A program made the translations under genes and the position numbers. A stretch of 64,000 nt of DNA from Dillenia suffruticosa (taxonomy: Eukaryota > Streptophyta > Magnoliopsida > Dilleniales > Dilleniaceae), in assembly GCA_033439265.1 (NCBI GenBank), contig JAVTVX010000013.1, positions 23,952,000 through 24,015,999 of the forward strand, given 5' to 3'. Of the stretch, positions 49,477 through 62,900 are shown piece by piece. A model generated the notes under the pieces. The model did not search any database. It was not told the origin of the DNA and saw nothing but the letters and a program-made list of their open reading frames with translations. Positions within the stretch are counted from its first letter, which is position 1. Every line of letters begins with the position of its first letter.

Positions 49477-52164
49477 TTATGAACCTTCTCCGCCATAGCG
49501 CCTCCGCCGTTGTTGAAAGGATTGCAAAGCCTCTAAAAGCTCAGCTTCTCCAAAATCGGGCCAAAGTGCTTTTGCAAAGAACAGTTCAGTATAGGCCAAC
49601 TGCCACAACAAGAAGTTACTGACCCTAATCTCACCACTTGTTCGTATGAGAAGATCAGGGTAAGGAAATATTGTACAATTTGTTTCTAATTCTTGTTCTA
49701 TTAGAGAATGATTAATGTCACCAGGCTCAAGCAGACCATCTTTTACTTTCAGGGCAATGTTATGGCAAGCCTGAACAATATCATACTGCCCACTGTAACT
49801 AATTGCAACAATCAAGTGGAATCTGGAGTTATTCCTTGTTGCCTCCTCCACATCAATTATTTGTTCCCTTAATTTTGCTGGGAGCTTAGAGGAGTCTCCG
49901 ATTACAGAAACTCGAATATCTTCCCTGTATATGGCAACAAAACAACCATGTTTCACTTCCATTCACATATTTCTTAAGAGTTAAGCTAGCATAATAGTGA
50001 TAACACCTTGAAAGGGGGGCAAAGAGAATGCAATAACAGGACAGGGGGCAAGTAAATTAGCTTGATGAAGATCAATTCTTTAAGGCCAGACAAAAATCTT
50101 GACTTTGTAAAGTTGAATGTCTGCATTCATCAATGAAACTTCAGATAAGACTTGAAGTAAGTGAACATTACTTCCCATTTTAATATTTGGACATTGACAA
50201 TCTTGATTACTGATCCCATTTGTAATTTTTCTTTTACTTAGCATTGTTTACATATGCCCTTAATTTTGTACAGTCATAGTCATACTCTTTGCTGAACCCA
50301 ATTAATGGAGATGAAGTGGAGATCACTGATAGACAGAGGTGCTGGATCAAACAAATTGCCACTTCAGACCGGGTCAATATGTCATGGCTTTTTCTTAGAG
50401 AGAATCTCCATTTTTTTTTCTCCTCTTGCTAATTATAGTGAAATTTTCTTCTCCAACACTAACAATGTATATCACTGTTTCCAGTTTTACTGCTTTTCTC
50501 AGTTTTGTTATGTTTTTCCATTATCATAACAAATATCACATATATTCAGTTAAAAAGAACCATAAACGTATCGCTTAAAATAACTAGGTAAATAATAGAT
50601 TAAAGGCCATATGTATACTGGAGCAACTAGTAGCCTCCCTCTTCCATGATTAAATGAAGCTTCAAAATGTAGTTCTAATAAATGCAAGTCTTCCTGGGTT
50701 TGGTCCCTCTCAAAGTCATACCCACAAAATAGAACATATAGATGTTCCCTTCTCATTGCCCCAGATCCCACAGAACTACACAAACTGAAGCCATCAACCT
50801 GTAGTCATGCGCATAGGGTAGATAATTCACAATTTTCACATAATATGAATCGAAGACACTTACCTCACAAAATTCTTCAATTCATTGTCTATTCCTCTTC
50901 CAAACATGCTCATCAAAAAATCAACTTCAACCTGCAACAATTCTCCCATTACACAACAAATCTCAATATAAATAACACTCCTGGTCCAACACACTCAATC
51001 ATCTTGAACTGACTCATTATGCAAGCTATGAAGCAGCTATTTATTGAAATAACTTCAAATAATTCAGCTGGTATCAAAGAAATCATTCACAAACCGCTTC
51101 AACAAAATTAGTCCCCTATATATATAATTTCCTCCGCAAGCTCATGTATCTTAAACATATGTCTGCATTGACATTTCTAAAAGTGACCACGTCTGTGCAA
51201 ATGCAGTTGTTAAACGCGACATGATACAATTAAGTTATGACATATAATATGGCAAATTTGTTTATAATTTTTCCTCTGTATCTTCATGCCCATGTCATGT
51301 CCCCACTGATATCTTGTATCTATATCTATGCTTCATTGTTTTGAATAGATTCACCAAGCCAACTCACTACAATTGATGAAAGGAAAATCTTATATTACAT
51401 TATCACTTTTAGAAATGAGCGCATATGTGATGGCCTCATGAATCGAAGTGATTGTAATTCGTGTTCCTCTATCTATGTCCGGTCACATCATGTGCTCAAT
51501 AAAATGTCTATGTTCGTGCTTCATTGCAAACTAGTCCATAGGTCATTCAACTATCACGAAAGCTTTGATTACTTCGTTGTCTATTTACTGAGAATGAAAT
51601 CACACGATGTGGATAGTTTCAAACAAAATTAGAAGAATAGTGAAATAGAAGATAAGAGGGACAGACCTTAGGACGAGACCAGTTATCGGCCGAGAAAGCA
51701 AAGACAGTGAGAACCCTAATCCCCAAATTGCAACAAGACTCCAGGAGCTCTCTCAAAGACTTCAATCCAGCTTCATAGCCTAATTCCATCGACAATCCTC
51801 TCTGCTTAGCCCACCTTCTGTTCCCGTCCATGATCACCGCCACGTGTTTTGGCATTAGCTCGCACCGGAGACCCATCGGAAGAACATCTTCTCCGGCGGA
51901 ACATTTGTTGTCTCTTTCTTCGACGTCGACGATGTCTTGGGCTGTGCCGGAGAGAGGCGAAGAAGAGTTCCGAAGAGATAGAAGGGGCAGTGAGAAGGGG
52001 TTGATTTTGAAAGTGTGGGGGATTGGAGGTGGAGAGCGAGAGATTTTGGTGGTGAATGGAGAGGACGACGTCAAGTTACGCAAGCGATAGGAATGCATAC
52101 TTACGGTTAGACAGAGGAAAGGAGTTTCCCCGTTTTGGAGTCTAGGGTTTTTGTCCTGTTTCAT
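49477..52164 (-). CDS. cis-Prenyltransferase (dehydrodolichyl/polyprenyl diphosphate synthase family)
   Basis: Three minus-strand exons (52164-51667, 50931-50864, 49924-49477) give 337 residues. The UPP-synthase fold is clear. It includes [20 protein letters not shown] with catalytic Asp113, [48 protein letters not shown], and the C-terminal block [20 protein letters not shown] with [15 protein letters not shown]. These enzymes extend an allylic diphosphate with isopentenyl diphosphate in cis. The long Ser/Pro-rich N-terminus and closeness to Arabidopsis CPT7-type proteins suggest a plastid isoform, but chain length cannot be read from sequence. Start: ATG at 52164; an internal Met at 52098 ([15 protein letters not shown], giving 315 residues) looks more like a transit-peptide start and may be the real one. 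Introns 1 and 2 (735 and 939 bp) hold nothing recognised. Confidence 0.92.
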
Positions 52165-52264
52165 TTTGCCGCGAGACCACCACTTCAAGTTTTAAAGCGC
52201 TCTAAACCCCACCACCCACTCCCCTCTCCCCTCTCCCCTCTCCCCTCTCCCCTCTTGGTTTCCA

Positions 52265-52306
<42 letters not shown>

Positions 52307-52536
52307 CACTAGTGTTATAATTTTGTAAATTATTAAAACTAGCTTCTTAAATAACTAATAAAACTACCTCATAGATTTTTAAAATCGACTATCATAAGAT
52401 TAAAAATTAAAATAATCCTTCAAAAACTATTTTCAAACTATTCACATCAGAATTTTACCAATACACTATTTTCAAAATTATTATTTTATATAATAATTTA
52501 AAAATTGTCATCTAAAATAGGAATTTTTAATACAAA

Positions 52537-52584
<48 letters not shown>

Positions 52585-53045
52585 ACAGCATGGCCATTCA
52601 AACCTTTGAGAATAATTTAAAAATGACCCAAAATAGGGATTATTTAGTTTTTAACCTCATTTTCTAATAACTAATGAAACAGAAATTTTAATGAGGAATA
52701 AAACTACCTCAATAGATTTCGACGATTGCCGATGACCATTTCTGTCATGCAACAAACAGCAATAAAAGAAAAAAGGGGCGCATACAGGAAAAACTGAAGA
52801 AGAAATTAAGAAGGAAAAGAAGAAAAGGTGATGGTTAACTCTTTCTTGAAGCCAAATAGGCAGTGAGATGTAGAGCTTTGCATCAATTTTTGGAGTGTGA
52901 GGTGTGTGTGCTTGCATTCTCTATGCCGACCGCCACCGACATCCCACTTTGTTAAGCACAGGGGAACTCCACAATTTCAAAGATCATATGCCCACATTCA
53001 AATGGTTTTCAAACCCTCAAGTATAGGTTAGGAATTGATCAAATC
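52165..53045. other. Intergenic: cis-prenyltransferase leader and RUS 3' flank
   Basis: Contains a 7-bp minisatellite (CCCCTCT five times, 52221-52255), a (CT)n tract at 52269-52305 and a (TA)n tract at 52542-52580. The first two are probably in the leader or core promoter of the cis-prenyltransferase gene. No gene is seen. Confidence 0.55.
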
Positions 53046-56000
53046 TCAAATAGGATAGATTTCTTGAATGGACAACTCCATCGGGACCTTGAGAGTTATT
53101 TGCGATGTGTCCCATCCTGCTCCTTCCAACTGCTGAATAAAATTATCAAACCTATGCTCCAATGCTGACAGGCTTTGTTCAAGTTGATTGAATGCATTTT
53201 CCGACTCATGCCAGTTCTCCTGCAGCCAGAAGGTCTGCCATATGCTTCGCAGGACTGATAGACTGGTAGCTCCCACCTGCATTAAAAAGGTCTTCGTAGG
53301 TTCAGTGAATTATATTGATGATCTTAGTCTTGGTTAGGTCCCGTCATCCTTTAAACAACTGTGCTTACCTTGAAAGAAACATAGACCTCAAGGTCACCCT
53401 GCTGCTGCCGGCTCATCATAAGAATATGATTTTCTTTTCTGTACATACCCAGAAGAATCCGTAGCTGTTTCAAGGAAAATTGTGTAAGAAGCCCACAAAA
53501 AGAATGCACCAAGTTTTCCATGGTTCAACTAACAGATCTGCGCATTCAAAAATCTCCAAACAGGAGTGCACTGCTAATTAAACCAAGACTACACAGCTCA
53601 CACCAACTAAACCTCCCCCCCCCCCAAAAAAAAATAATAAATATAGTAATAGGCTACCTTGGATGATGATCCCTCATGCCCCAACATTTCCTCTAATGAC
53701 ACGCCAAATAATATTCGTGGTTTCAAGAATCTTTGCCATGATAATATGTTCTCTGCCTTATTGCAATCAACTTTTCCTAAAACAGAGATATTAAAATAAT
53801 AAGCTCATCTTGAAGTTTATCAATCATTCAAGCAAAAGAACAATGTGAGAGCAAGGTTACCGGGAACAGTAGAGTATGAAACATGATATTTTGCCAGTAT
53901 GCGAGCCCGCTTCATATTTATCTGTTGCAAAAGGGAAAAGGAATATGTTGAAAATTACTAGAAGAGGTTCAAGAGAACATACATGAGTGGCAATTGCAAG
54001 AAATTCCAATCTTTTCCCAATAATTCCAGGGACCCAAACCACAAGGGCATGTCATAGACTCGGCCTTAGTAGTGAAAACACTTGGCATTTATAAAATATC
54101 AGAATGTTTTTACTTAGCCTTACACAAGGTTAGACACTATTAAATATCACATTCCCTTCTCACCGTGCCAAATTGGAGAACTGAAAGGGATTGATAACGT
54201 AACCAAAGGTGCAAAAGCCTCATGCTCAACCATGTAGTTGCCAGAGCTGGATAAGATGATGAAATACCAGGTGTGTCCTGCAGTTTCAACTATTGTTGGT
54301 AACTAACAAAAGATCTGAAGCATGACTCGTGAAACTGTATTAACATACCAGGATAAGTATGCCAAAGCCAAGACCAAGCAATTGAGCAGCTACTTCCCAT
54401 ACTTCTTCCTGAAAATAATATAATGATTTTAGGTTCAATATGCTCTTTTTTCAATGAATGAATGCATGATGCAGATTGAGGTTGAGATCAATGAAGGTTT
54501 AGCCACTAATACCAAGGATCGCCACTAAGCTTAAACAAAGTCATCAAAAACAAAAAATCATTACGCACCCTCAACTGAAAAACCAAAAAAGGGAGTGGGG
54601 GATACCTTTGCAGCTACCACTCCCAGATTTCCTGAGAGAGCGAAATGATTCTGAATTATGCGAAATGAAGGATCTTTCAGTCCTCTTGCTATAGCCTGTT
54701 TCAATACAAAAATCCTCTTAAAACTAAATCATGACACAGTAGATAAGCCAACAACTTTCCTCTTTTCAAAGAAACTTCAAGAATGCCATTCAACCTGAGA
54801 TTTGCTGACAAAGCAACCTTTCCAATTATAGTTAGAAATTTTAGATACAAAACAATGAGAGAGTATCATTTGTAAAAAACAACATAGATTGGATCAGATA
54901 CATGAATTGACAAGAAGCTCTTTAATTTTCCATACCTTGGTCAGATTCCCCAGAGATGCCAATGGCAGGAAATAGACAGGATATAACTGTGTACTGAGAT
55001 CAAAGATACTGCATAGATCGTTCAATTTAACTATGTCACTACTTCCGAATTAATCCAGCCTGAGAGATTCTAACAAAATTTCATTATTCAGACCTTCCAG
55101 CACTGCCGATGAAGTCTGCATACATTCGCCATTGCTTCGGATCATCATCAAATAGATTTCCAAACCGACCACCTAAAACAATAGGATCAGTTGCTTTCAT
55201 AACTAATCCACTAAGCATTCTGTTATAAACTTATGGATGACAGCCAGACCAATAAACATGCGCCCCAAGGCTCCAATTCCATCCTTTGACACCCATCTGA
55301 AAGGATACAGCAGAACTACATTTCAATCTTATAAACCAAAAGTTATTTGTATTCGTGAGAATGGCTCTCTAGCTCAAACCACAACATATAAACATTAGTT
55401 GAGAAATAAAATTATCATACGGTCGACAGAGAGAAATATTCACCTTATGGCAGCAGCAGAAGCAGCAGCAGTAGTTCCTGAGAAAGAGCCAACTCCAACA
55501 GCCTGTAAGATAATTGCATCACATAAAACCATGTTTTGGACTAAGGAGCGATAATCATCAAATCTTATAATAATTGAGCTTTTGAAATGTACAAGCATCA
55601 ACACAGACAGGAACTGCATAATAAGAGAACTAAATTTGCATTAGATAGGTCATCTTGAGATTCCCTTTTGATTTGCATATCTATTCACAATTTTTTTTTT
55701 TTCAATTTTCCAAAATGATTGGAAACCATTCTAGTTACCTATCACCTACCATAAAACCATAAAAGGCACAAATTATTTAAATTCAATACCTTTAGGAGAC
55801 TTGATGTGACCAATGCATCACAGATCCATGCAGTGACATTTGTAGGGAACTGTAAAAACATGTACTCCAAATAGTCATCTGAAACTGATTCTGCAAAAGT
55901 TGACGCACAACAAAATTTTAAGAGAAAGACATAGCAAACAGCCACAGCAATCCAAACTCAAGTCGAGTAAAAATAAGAGAAATTCCACCTGGAAAGCCAG

Positions 56001-58393
56001 CAGGTAAAATAAATTCTCGGACAGGGTAAGGAAGCCATGATAATCCAATAGTGGGAATTTCAGTGGCCTGAAGCCCATTGGAGACAGCCCCATGCTCCTC
56101 AAAAAAGGTCTGAACTTGAAAATTATCATTTAAAACATACCTGCAAGACCACAAGAATCTTGAGCAAAACTAAATGGTCAAATTGCTAGAAAAGTGTTCA
56201 TGTTATCCTGCAAAAGTTTGATTCCCGAAACACACAGGTGAGAAGGACTGTTTACTAAAAGAAGTGGCCAAATATTGCATACAAGGTGTAACATGGAAGT
56301 TGACATAACAATAGAGGTTACTATAGAAAGTTAGTAGGAAAAGATGTTGCTGTACAATGAATAGACAAAAGCATGTTTAGTGTAGACAAATGCAGAAAAA
56401 GTATTATCACCAACAGGAGTATTGTAACTTAACACAGATGTTTTCTGTATCTTTAAGAGCAACTCCCATCACATAGTGTCAAGATTTGTGTCCCCTCCTC
56501 TTTGCAATAGTAATAGATAAAATAACAAAAAATATTCAAAATGAAATATCATAGTGTATGCTTTTCATAGATGATATAGTGCTAGTTGATGAAACTAAGG
56601 GAAATGTTAGTGCTAAACTAGAGCTATGGAGACTTACATTGGAAACCAGAAGGTTTAGATTGAGTAGATCAAAAACCGAATATATGAGATATAAGTTTAG
56701 CGAAAATTATCGGAATGATAAAAAAACGATTAGATTAGATGGGAAAGATGTACCCAAAAGTAAACGATTTAGATATTTAAGTTCCATTGTTCAAAACGAT
56801 GGCAATATAAATTGAGATGTGAATCATAGAATTCAAGCGGGTTGGATAAAATGGAGAAATGTATCCGGAATTCTTTGCGATCATACGATACCATTGCATT
56901 TGAAGGGAAAGTTTTATAGAACCGTGGTTAGATCTATACTATTGTATGGTACTGAGTGCTAGGATATTAAACAACAGCAAGAACAAAATATAACTGTAAC
57001 AAAAATGAGGATATTTAGGTGGATGTGTGAAAAAATTAGGAGAGATAGAATTATAAACAAAGAGATTCGTAATAAGTTGGAAGTTAGTTCAATTGTGAAT
57101 AAGATGCGAGAGTATCGTCTGAGGTGGTTCGGATATGTGCAAAGAAGACCCAAAGATGCCCCGGTTGGGAGAACCGAGAACTTAAATATATGAAATCTAA
57201 TAAAACGTAGAGTGCAAGTTATTCGTAAATACATGGAAATTAAATGTTTAGAAGAGAAAATGGTGTTAAATAGGAATGAATGGCGTAGAATAATCCGCAC
57301 AAATTAAATCAATATATTTTAAATATTTATCTATTGATTTATTTACTTACTTCTCTTTTTCTTTTTATTGTATTTTTATTTTTATTTCATTTTTATTTTC
57401 TCTATCTTTTTCAAATTTGTTTTTCAAATGTTCGACTCCAAATATTAAGATTAAGACTCAGTTTTTTGTTGTTGTTGTTATAGAATGCTATGTCTGTGAT
57501 GTCTATTGACCTTGATATCCATGGAATTAACTCTCTAATGGTTATACATCTCCAAAGACATTCGACACTTGGGTACATGGACTATATCATTATCTAGTGA
57601 TGAACTTTTTGAAATAACCATCTACTCCAAAAGCTCCAACTTGTGGAGGGAGGAGTCTTTACTTATTTTTATCTTAACACTCTCCCTTGTATGTGGTCCC
57701 ATGACAACTTATTAGAGGATGACAAACACGTGGAAGAGGCCTGGTGGATCTCTAATTAAGGGTCTCTTGCCCTAATGCCCCGTTGAATTTTATGAAATGA
57801 ATTTTGTGAATCAACAATCTACACCAAATGCTCAAGCTTGCAATGAGAGGTGCTCTTGTTATTCCATATCTTAAAATGTAGACCTAGTTTTACACTTAAG
57901 AGAAGACAATGCAGAGTCTCCAAATGTAAACAAACAAAAGGCAATGAAAACATTACCATGACTAATTCACTACACCACAACATGGAACGAAGAGATTTCA
58001 ACATGATCACTGAACAAACATTAGCCAAAGATAAAAGAGCCTTATCAGAATAATAAAAAAGGACCTCTTTCCAGTACCATTGCCATATCGCTCCACCAAA
58101 ATAATATCCCGTGAGTGATCATCTCTGCAAAGGAGGAAAAAAAAATGAACCTAGTATTCATTACCCCCGATAAAGGAATGAAAACAACGTTGTCATCGAA
58201 GACGAAAGATCGGAGAACTTTACCGCTTAACTGCAGCAGCGTCTTCCCCTTCATCTTCTTGAGAATATGGTTGGGGAGCGGTTGAATTAGAGACCGTTGG
58301 AAGACGGCGAAGATGGAGACTCTTTCTGCATGGGTTCCCGGAGGATTTGAAACCGAATCCCAGAAAACAGAGTTGCGAATTGCAAGAAGACAT
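53046..58393 (-). CDS. RUS5: Protein root UVB sensitive (DUF647), probably RUS5
   Basis: Fourteen minus-strand exons give 483 residues in an unbroken frame: 58393-58224, 56140-55989, 55890-55790, 55502-55444, 55296-55250, 55172-55094, 55008-54936, 54695-54606, 54408-54349, 54277-54164, 53921-53861, 53776-53658, 53464-53369 and 53276-53046. The N-terminus ([19 protein letters not shown]) looks like a plastid transit peptide. The DUF647 core is clear: [76 protein letters not shown] and [23 protein letters not shown]1/RUS2 act in root UV-B responses and auxin-related development; RUS5 is little studied. The RUS5 assignment rests partly on its position next to an AIRP2 homologue, as in Arabidopsis. 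Intron 1 (2.1 kb) carries an antisense LINE remnant. Confidence 0.9.
56400..57481 (+). mobile_element. RTE-like LINE reverse-transcriptase remnant, antisense in RUS intron 1
   Basis: The plus strand encodes decayed non-LTR reverse-transcriptase sequence. It includes a catalytic-box relative [11 protein letters not shown] (normally YADD/FADD), [43 protein letters not shown] and LLYGTEC, followed by [32 protein letters not shown] and a final [11 protein letters not shown]. In-frame stops (for example TAG at 56552, and after 56812, 56960 and 57193) show it is dead. The 3' end runs into TTG repeats (about 57466-57480), a tail type seen in RTE-clade elements. The element is 5'-truncated; its left border is approximate. 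Confidence 0.75.
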
Positions 58394-59948
58394 TGAGAAG
58401 AAAAGCTAGGGTAAGGGTTTGGCTATGGTGCTGAAGCACTAAAGCAGAATTGGGTTTACAAACCGGTCCTCCTCCTTCTGATTAGTTTCTAGAAATTTTG
58501 CCTAAGATCTGTACACACCACCCAAATTGACGACTCATTTTTTCATTACCGGTGCTAGGCTTCTCTCTCTCTCTCTCCCCCTCTCTCCCTCTCCCCCTCT
58601 CTCTCTATCTGTTTTGATCAGATAATTTCAGGTCTGGATCTCATCTTGGAGCACAACGGTCAGATTAACGTGGCCGGGTCTCCATTCGGATCTCCATCCC
58701 CTTGGACGGATCTGCACTTGATTCCGGTTTCGAGCATGCCCAAACGGCTTCATGGGTCATCCGTGTCAGTGTGTAGGTGCTAGTTTTCTTTTCTTTTATT
58801 TCTTTTTTTTATAATTCTTTACTGTATAACTACTAAATAAATTATAATTATAATTATAATTTACCCACTTAAAAGAGGACTATTTTCTCTGATTTTTTCT
58901 TTGAAATATTTTAAGAAAATGTGCTAATTGTCAAGAAAATTTTCATTTTAATATGATTTTTAAATAAAATAAAATAAAACATATAAAACAGAATGTATAA
59001 ATATATCGGCTGCAAGAAACCTTGAGCAAGCTAATTCCCTCAACCCTATAAAAAACATACCCATGACATAAAATTAGGAATGATCGGCCTAAAATAGAGA
59101 AACTGCCAGAAATTTAAACCCTACCCGTTATGCTTTTTGCAAAATGCGGATACAAAACTAACCCTGTGGCAGACCCGAAATAAAAGTTGAACAAAGATAC
59201 TTGGAGACAACATCTGTGATATCCCACCAGAACCTTTTAATATTCATCCTTGGCCCAAACGAACTCCACAACATGTGTCCATTTTCGAGCATAACACCCT
59301 TTTTCTCCCTTATTGTTAGACAAAGAAGTAGAAAAGAACCCCTAAACTTAATATCTATTTTAAGTATTAAGATAAACCTAACATTCTTTTGAAATTATTT
59401 TTACACCAATGCACCATTGATTGTTTTTTTTTTATTACATAAGGATTCGAATTCTAGATCTCAGAGTTAGAGAGGAGAAAAATTATGACCGCTAAACTGT
59501 TCCTTCGAGAACATGCACCATTGATTGTAATATACAAGATAATGCTAGCTTAATAATGTTTAACTTCTTAAACACCCCGTGAGAAGGACCCAAAGAATAA
59601 GTTAGACAGTTCGAAAGAGAGAGAGGGGGGGGGGGATGGGAAAACAAAAACTAATTTGATGGCAGTACAATAGTTTAAAGCATCAGAGAGAGAGAAATAA
59701 TACAAAAAAATGTGTAGAGAAATTTTTAAAACTCTAACATGAAATAATAGCTACATTCTACATCAAGCACAGCCTGGGCTGCCTAACATATATCTCCTGT
59801 CTTGGATGCATGAATACCACGCGGAACGTGATCCCCCACAATAAATCTTGCTGCTTTTGGTGCAACATGTTCCCACAAAAGAATTGCAAGAAAATTTTAA
59901 GGAAAAAAAAAAATTGAATACAAGATGGCAAAACACAAAAGAGCCCCT
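58394..59948. other. Intergenic: RUS upstream region and 3' flank of thylakoid carrier gene
   Basis: CT-rich tract at 58561-58607 in the probable RUS leader/promoter, then AT-rich DNA with a family-1 SINE at 59425-59512 and a GA/G-run at about 59621-59635. No gene is recognised. Bases near 59700-59948 are probably the 3' UTR of the carrier gene. Confidence 0.5.
59425..59512 (-). mobile_element. SINE (family 1) with perfect 16-bp target-site duplication
   Basis: An 88-bp insert is flanked by identical 16-bp repeats, atgcaccattgattgt, at 59409-59424 and 59513-59528. On the minus strand it reads: A-box-like 'cagtttagcggtcat', a T/C-rich centre, B-box-like 'gaattcgaatcctt', then 'atgtaat' and a 10-nt poly(A) tail that directly meets the duplication. 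This is the structure of a tRNA-derived SINE inserted by target-primed reverse transcription, and the perfect duplication suggests a fairly recent insertion. The body aligns with the copy at 3763-3840. Confidence 0.75.
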
Positions 59949-62900
59949 TCAGTCACTGGTGTTATGGTTTTGTTTCGCACGGTTTTCCTCAATAATTTTT
60001 TTGAACTCTTTCTCGCCTGCTGCAATCAGCCTCTTGACTGTGTCAAAGGTTGTAAGCCTAATGCTGCAAGATTCAATCAGCATCATATGAGAATAAGAAA
60101 TAGAAGAATCCCCGTAGGATTGTTCATAATCATATCCTCTACACAAGAATATAGAAATAACGTTCATTTCAGGAATCTGACAACATTGGAACCATAAAGA
60201 GAACGTAGGAATTCCAAATCCTCACTTTTTAAGCCATCAATCTCCGATAGAGAACAAAATGTAGTGACAATGTCCATGACATTTCAAAAGTTTGAGATAC
60301 TGAATTTAAGAGTCCTTCACCCGTTTTGCATGGTCCCCAGTGAAATGTATAATCTAGCATGTTAAACTATTTATTTGACATATAGGTAGCTTGCCAATTA
60401 TTGACAAATACTAACAGATTGCCCTCAATGTTTTTCATCATAAGAGGGTCAAGAAAATTATGTCATCTCAAAAGCAACTTTTGTCATTCAATCACAGAAA
60501 CAGCAATGGCCAACTCAAAATAATAATCCTATATTCCATTACTAGCAGAAGAAAGAGGAGGCTAAAAGGAAATTAGCATCAAACCTGCTGTTTGGTAGAT
60601 TTTTTAATGCATTAGGCACGAAACCTCGGTATAATCCAAGAAGACCATCATGTTCCACAATACCTACAGTAAACAATCCATCATTAACTAGGTGTTTCAA
60701 CATCAGAATCTCGTTGATATATTTGCGATAGACTTTTAACATCATGTTTGGATTGGGAAATGCTATCGTCCATGATCCACATTAGTGATGGAGCATTCAT
60801 GATTGACGTATGTCATGGAGTATACTATCCCCATTTTGCTTTCTAATTCTATATCTTGACATTGTTTGAAAGTCAAGTTTATAACCCATGTACTGCAAGT
60901 GCCCAAACGTAACCATAAGAAGCGGCAAAACCAACCTGGAAAGGCCTCCAAAACACTCTTGTAAGGGGTTCCTCTCATTTGCATTTGTCTTCTTACTGTA
61001 TCCAGGGGATAGCATGTCATTGTGGCAATGGTAGCTGAAAGTAGAGCCGTAATCAAAGATGTCTCAGTCCTCTTTTGGTACTTTTCTGGCAAAGACTTCT
61101 TCATTCTGCACCATAGAATTGCCCATTTCTAAGATTCTGGAATTTTGTGTTTAATTTGTCTCATAAATTGAAGTCCCCCCCCCCCAAAAAAAAAGGCATC
61201 ATCAGCAGAATGGAGTGAGCTTACAAGTCAAACACGCAGAAGTTCACAGCAATGTAAGGGGCAATTCCCAAAAGTGAAGGTCCAAGGCCATTATAAAATG
61301 AAGCCATTCCTTCTTCTCTTAACATGTTTAAGGCCACCTGAAGAGAACAATGCAATAAAATCAACATAAAGTGATAAAATTAACTTCTCATAACCATAAC
61401 TTCTGGATGACAAATCAATCTCACCTCGGACATTGTCCTGTACCCAGGTTCAACAGCTAGCCTCAACCTCAAAACATCCAGAGGATAAGTTACCTAGTTG
61501 ACAACAAAGTGAAGGATTGGAAACTCAAATAATTAAATGAACACTACATCCATTTAGTGCAGGGAAAAAATGTCTGGCATGAAATTCGAACATGGCAACT
61601 TCATACTTACGAAAGTAGATGTCATGCCAGCACATGCTCCAGCAGCCAGTCTTCCAATAACAGAAAGCTTGCCATCTTTTCCAGCAAAAAGTTTCTGTGA
61701 TCCGTTGCAGTACAGTTAGATATCTCTTACTGTTTTAATATTTAACACATGTTGCAGCTCTAACCTCTAGGCTTTATAAAGGAAATTACCTTATAGGTCT
61801 CATAAGCAAAGAGTTGGACAGCACTATAAGGTATAACACGTATAATCTGGAAAAAAAATATAAGGGGGAAAACAATCTAAGCTCGAAGTGACAAAGCCTT
61901 ATTTGAACTAATTGAAAATAATAAATAGTTTTCTTTTCAGGAGGGGCAAAAGCTTGTCCATGCAAACATAGAAGTAAGAAATGCATGAAAACCTGTGGAA
62001 GATTGCCTTTCCAATAACCTTTGATCCCTTCCTCCTTTCCTATTGTTACTATTGCCTGCAAATTAAGTCCAAGTAAGCATCATCAGGAAGTTAATACAAT
62101 AAGAATAGGAAGATAAAACAAGAATTTCAAAAAAATTTCACCAAAGCATTACTAATCTTACACTTGAAAATCATTGCACATGATGAACCAACACTAGTAA
62201 ATAAGCTCTCTCTAGACCGTCTAGCTTATTTAGAATAATTGATTGCCCTCTTCCTCCCCCAACCAAAAATAAAATAAAACCGTCATCTCTTTCTTAACCC
62301 AATTAATTGATATTTAGAGATGAAAAAATTATCCAATTCTCTTTTCCAGTATTATTCTTCAATCATAATGAGTTTATTCACATATTTGTACTTGACCTAT
62401 TGCACACACAGATTCATCAATTGAAAAGGCTAAAGGTTATGACATATAAGGTCCACCCTAAGTCAAGTCTCTGGATGTCTTCAATCATCTCTGTAAACTG
62501 CTATCATCATTCAACACTTCAACTAGTTCTGGTACATATATTATCTGAAGTTGCTAAGGTTAAATAGCACATGAAGCAACCAAAGCAAGACCATCATTCT
62601 CCAACCTAGAATCTCTCCTCACAAAGGACCCCAAGTATAGCTGGTAAAATAAATCAAATATCACTCTTATCATGTAACAATTAGTCCATAGGTACAGGAG
62701 AAGAGGCTCACTTGTAGCATCCAAACATGAATGTGTTTGTTCATCAAATCCTCTAGTAGATCTATTCACTTCTACAGATCTTCTCGTTCAAGATCAAGGG
62801 TAAGGAAGGGGGCAGAGGGCAATGATCCCCTCTCCCCATTCTCGGAAATTCTAAAAATATATATTATATAAAACATTATAATTTCAAAGGCCGTTTGCCC

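Noticed and set aside
52165..52188. Longer N-terminus for the cis-prenyltransferase beginning at 52188
   Set aside because: The codon at 52188 on the minus strand is TTG, not ATG. The first ATG in frame is at 52164.
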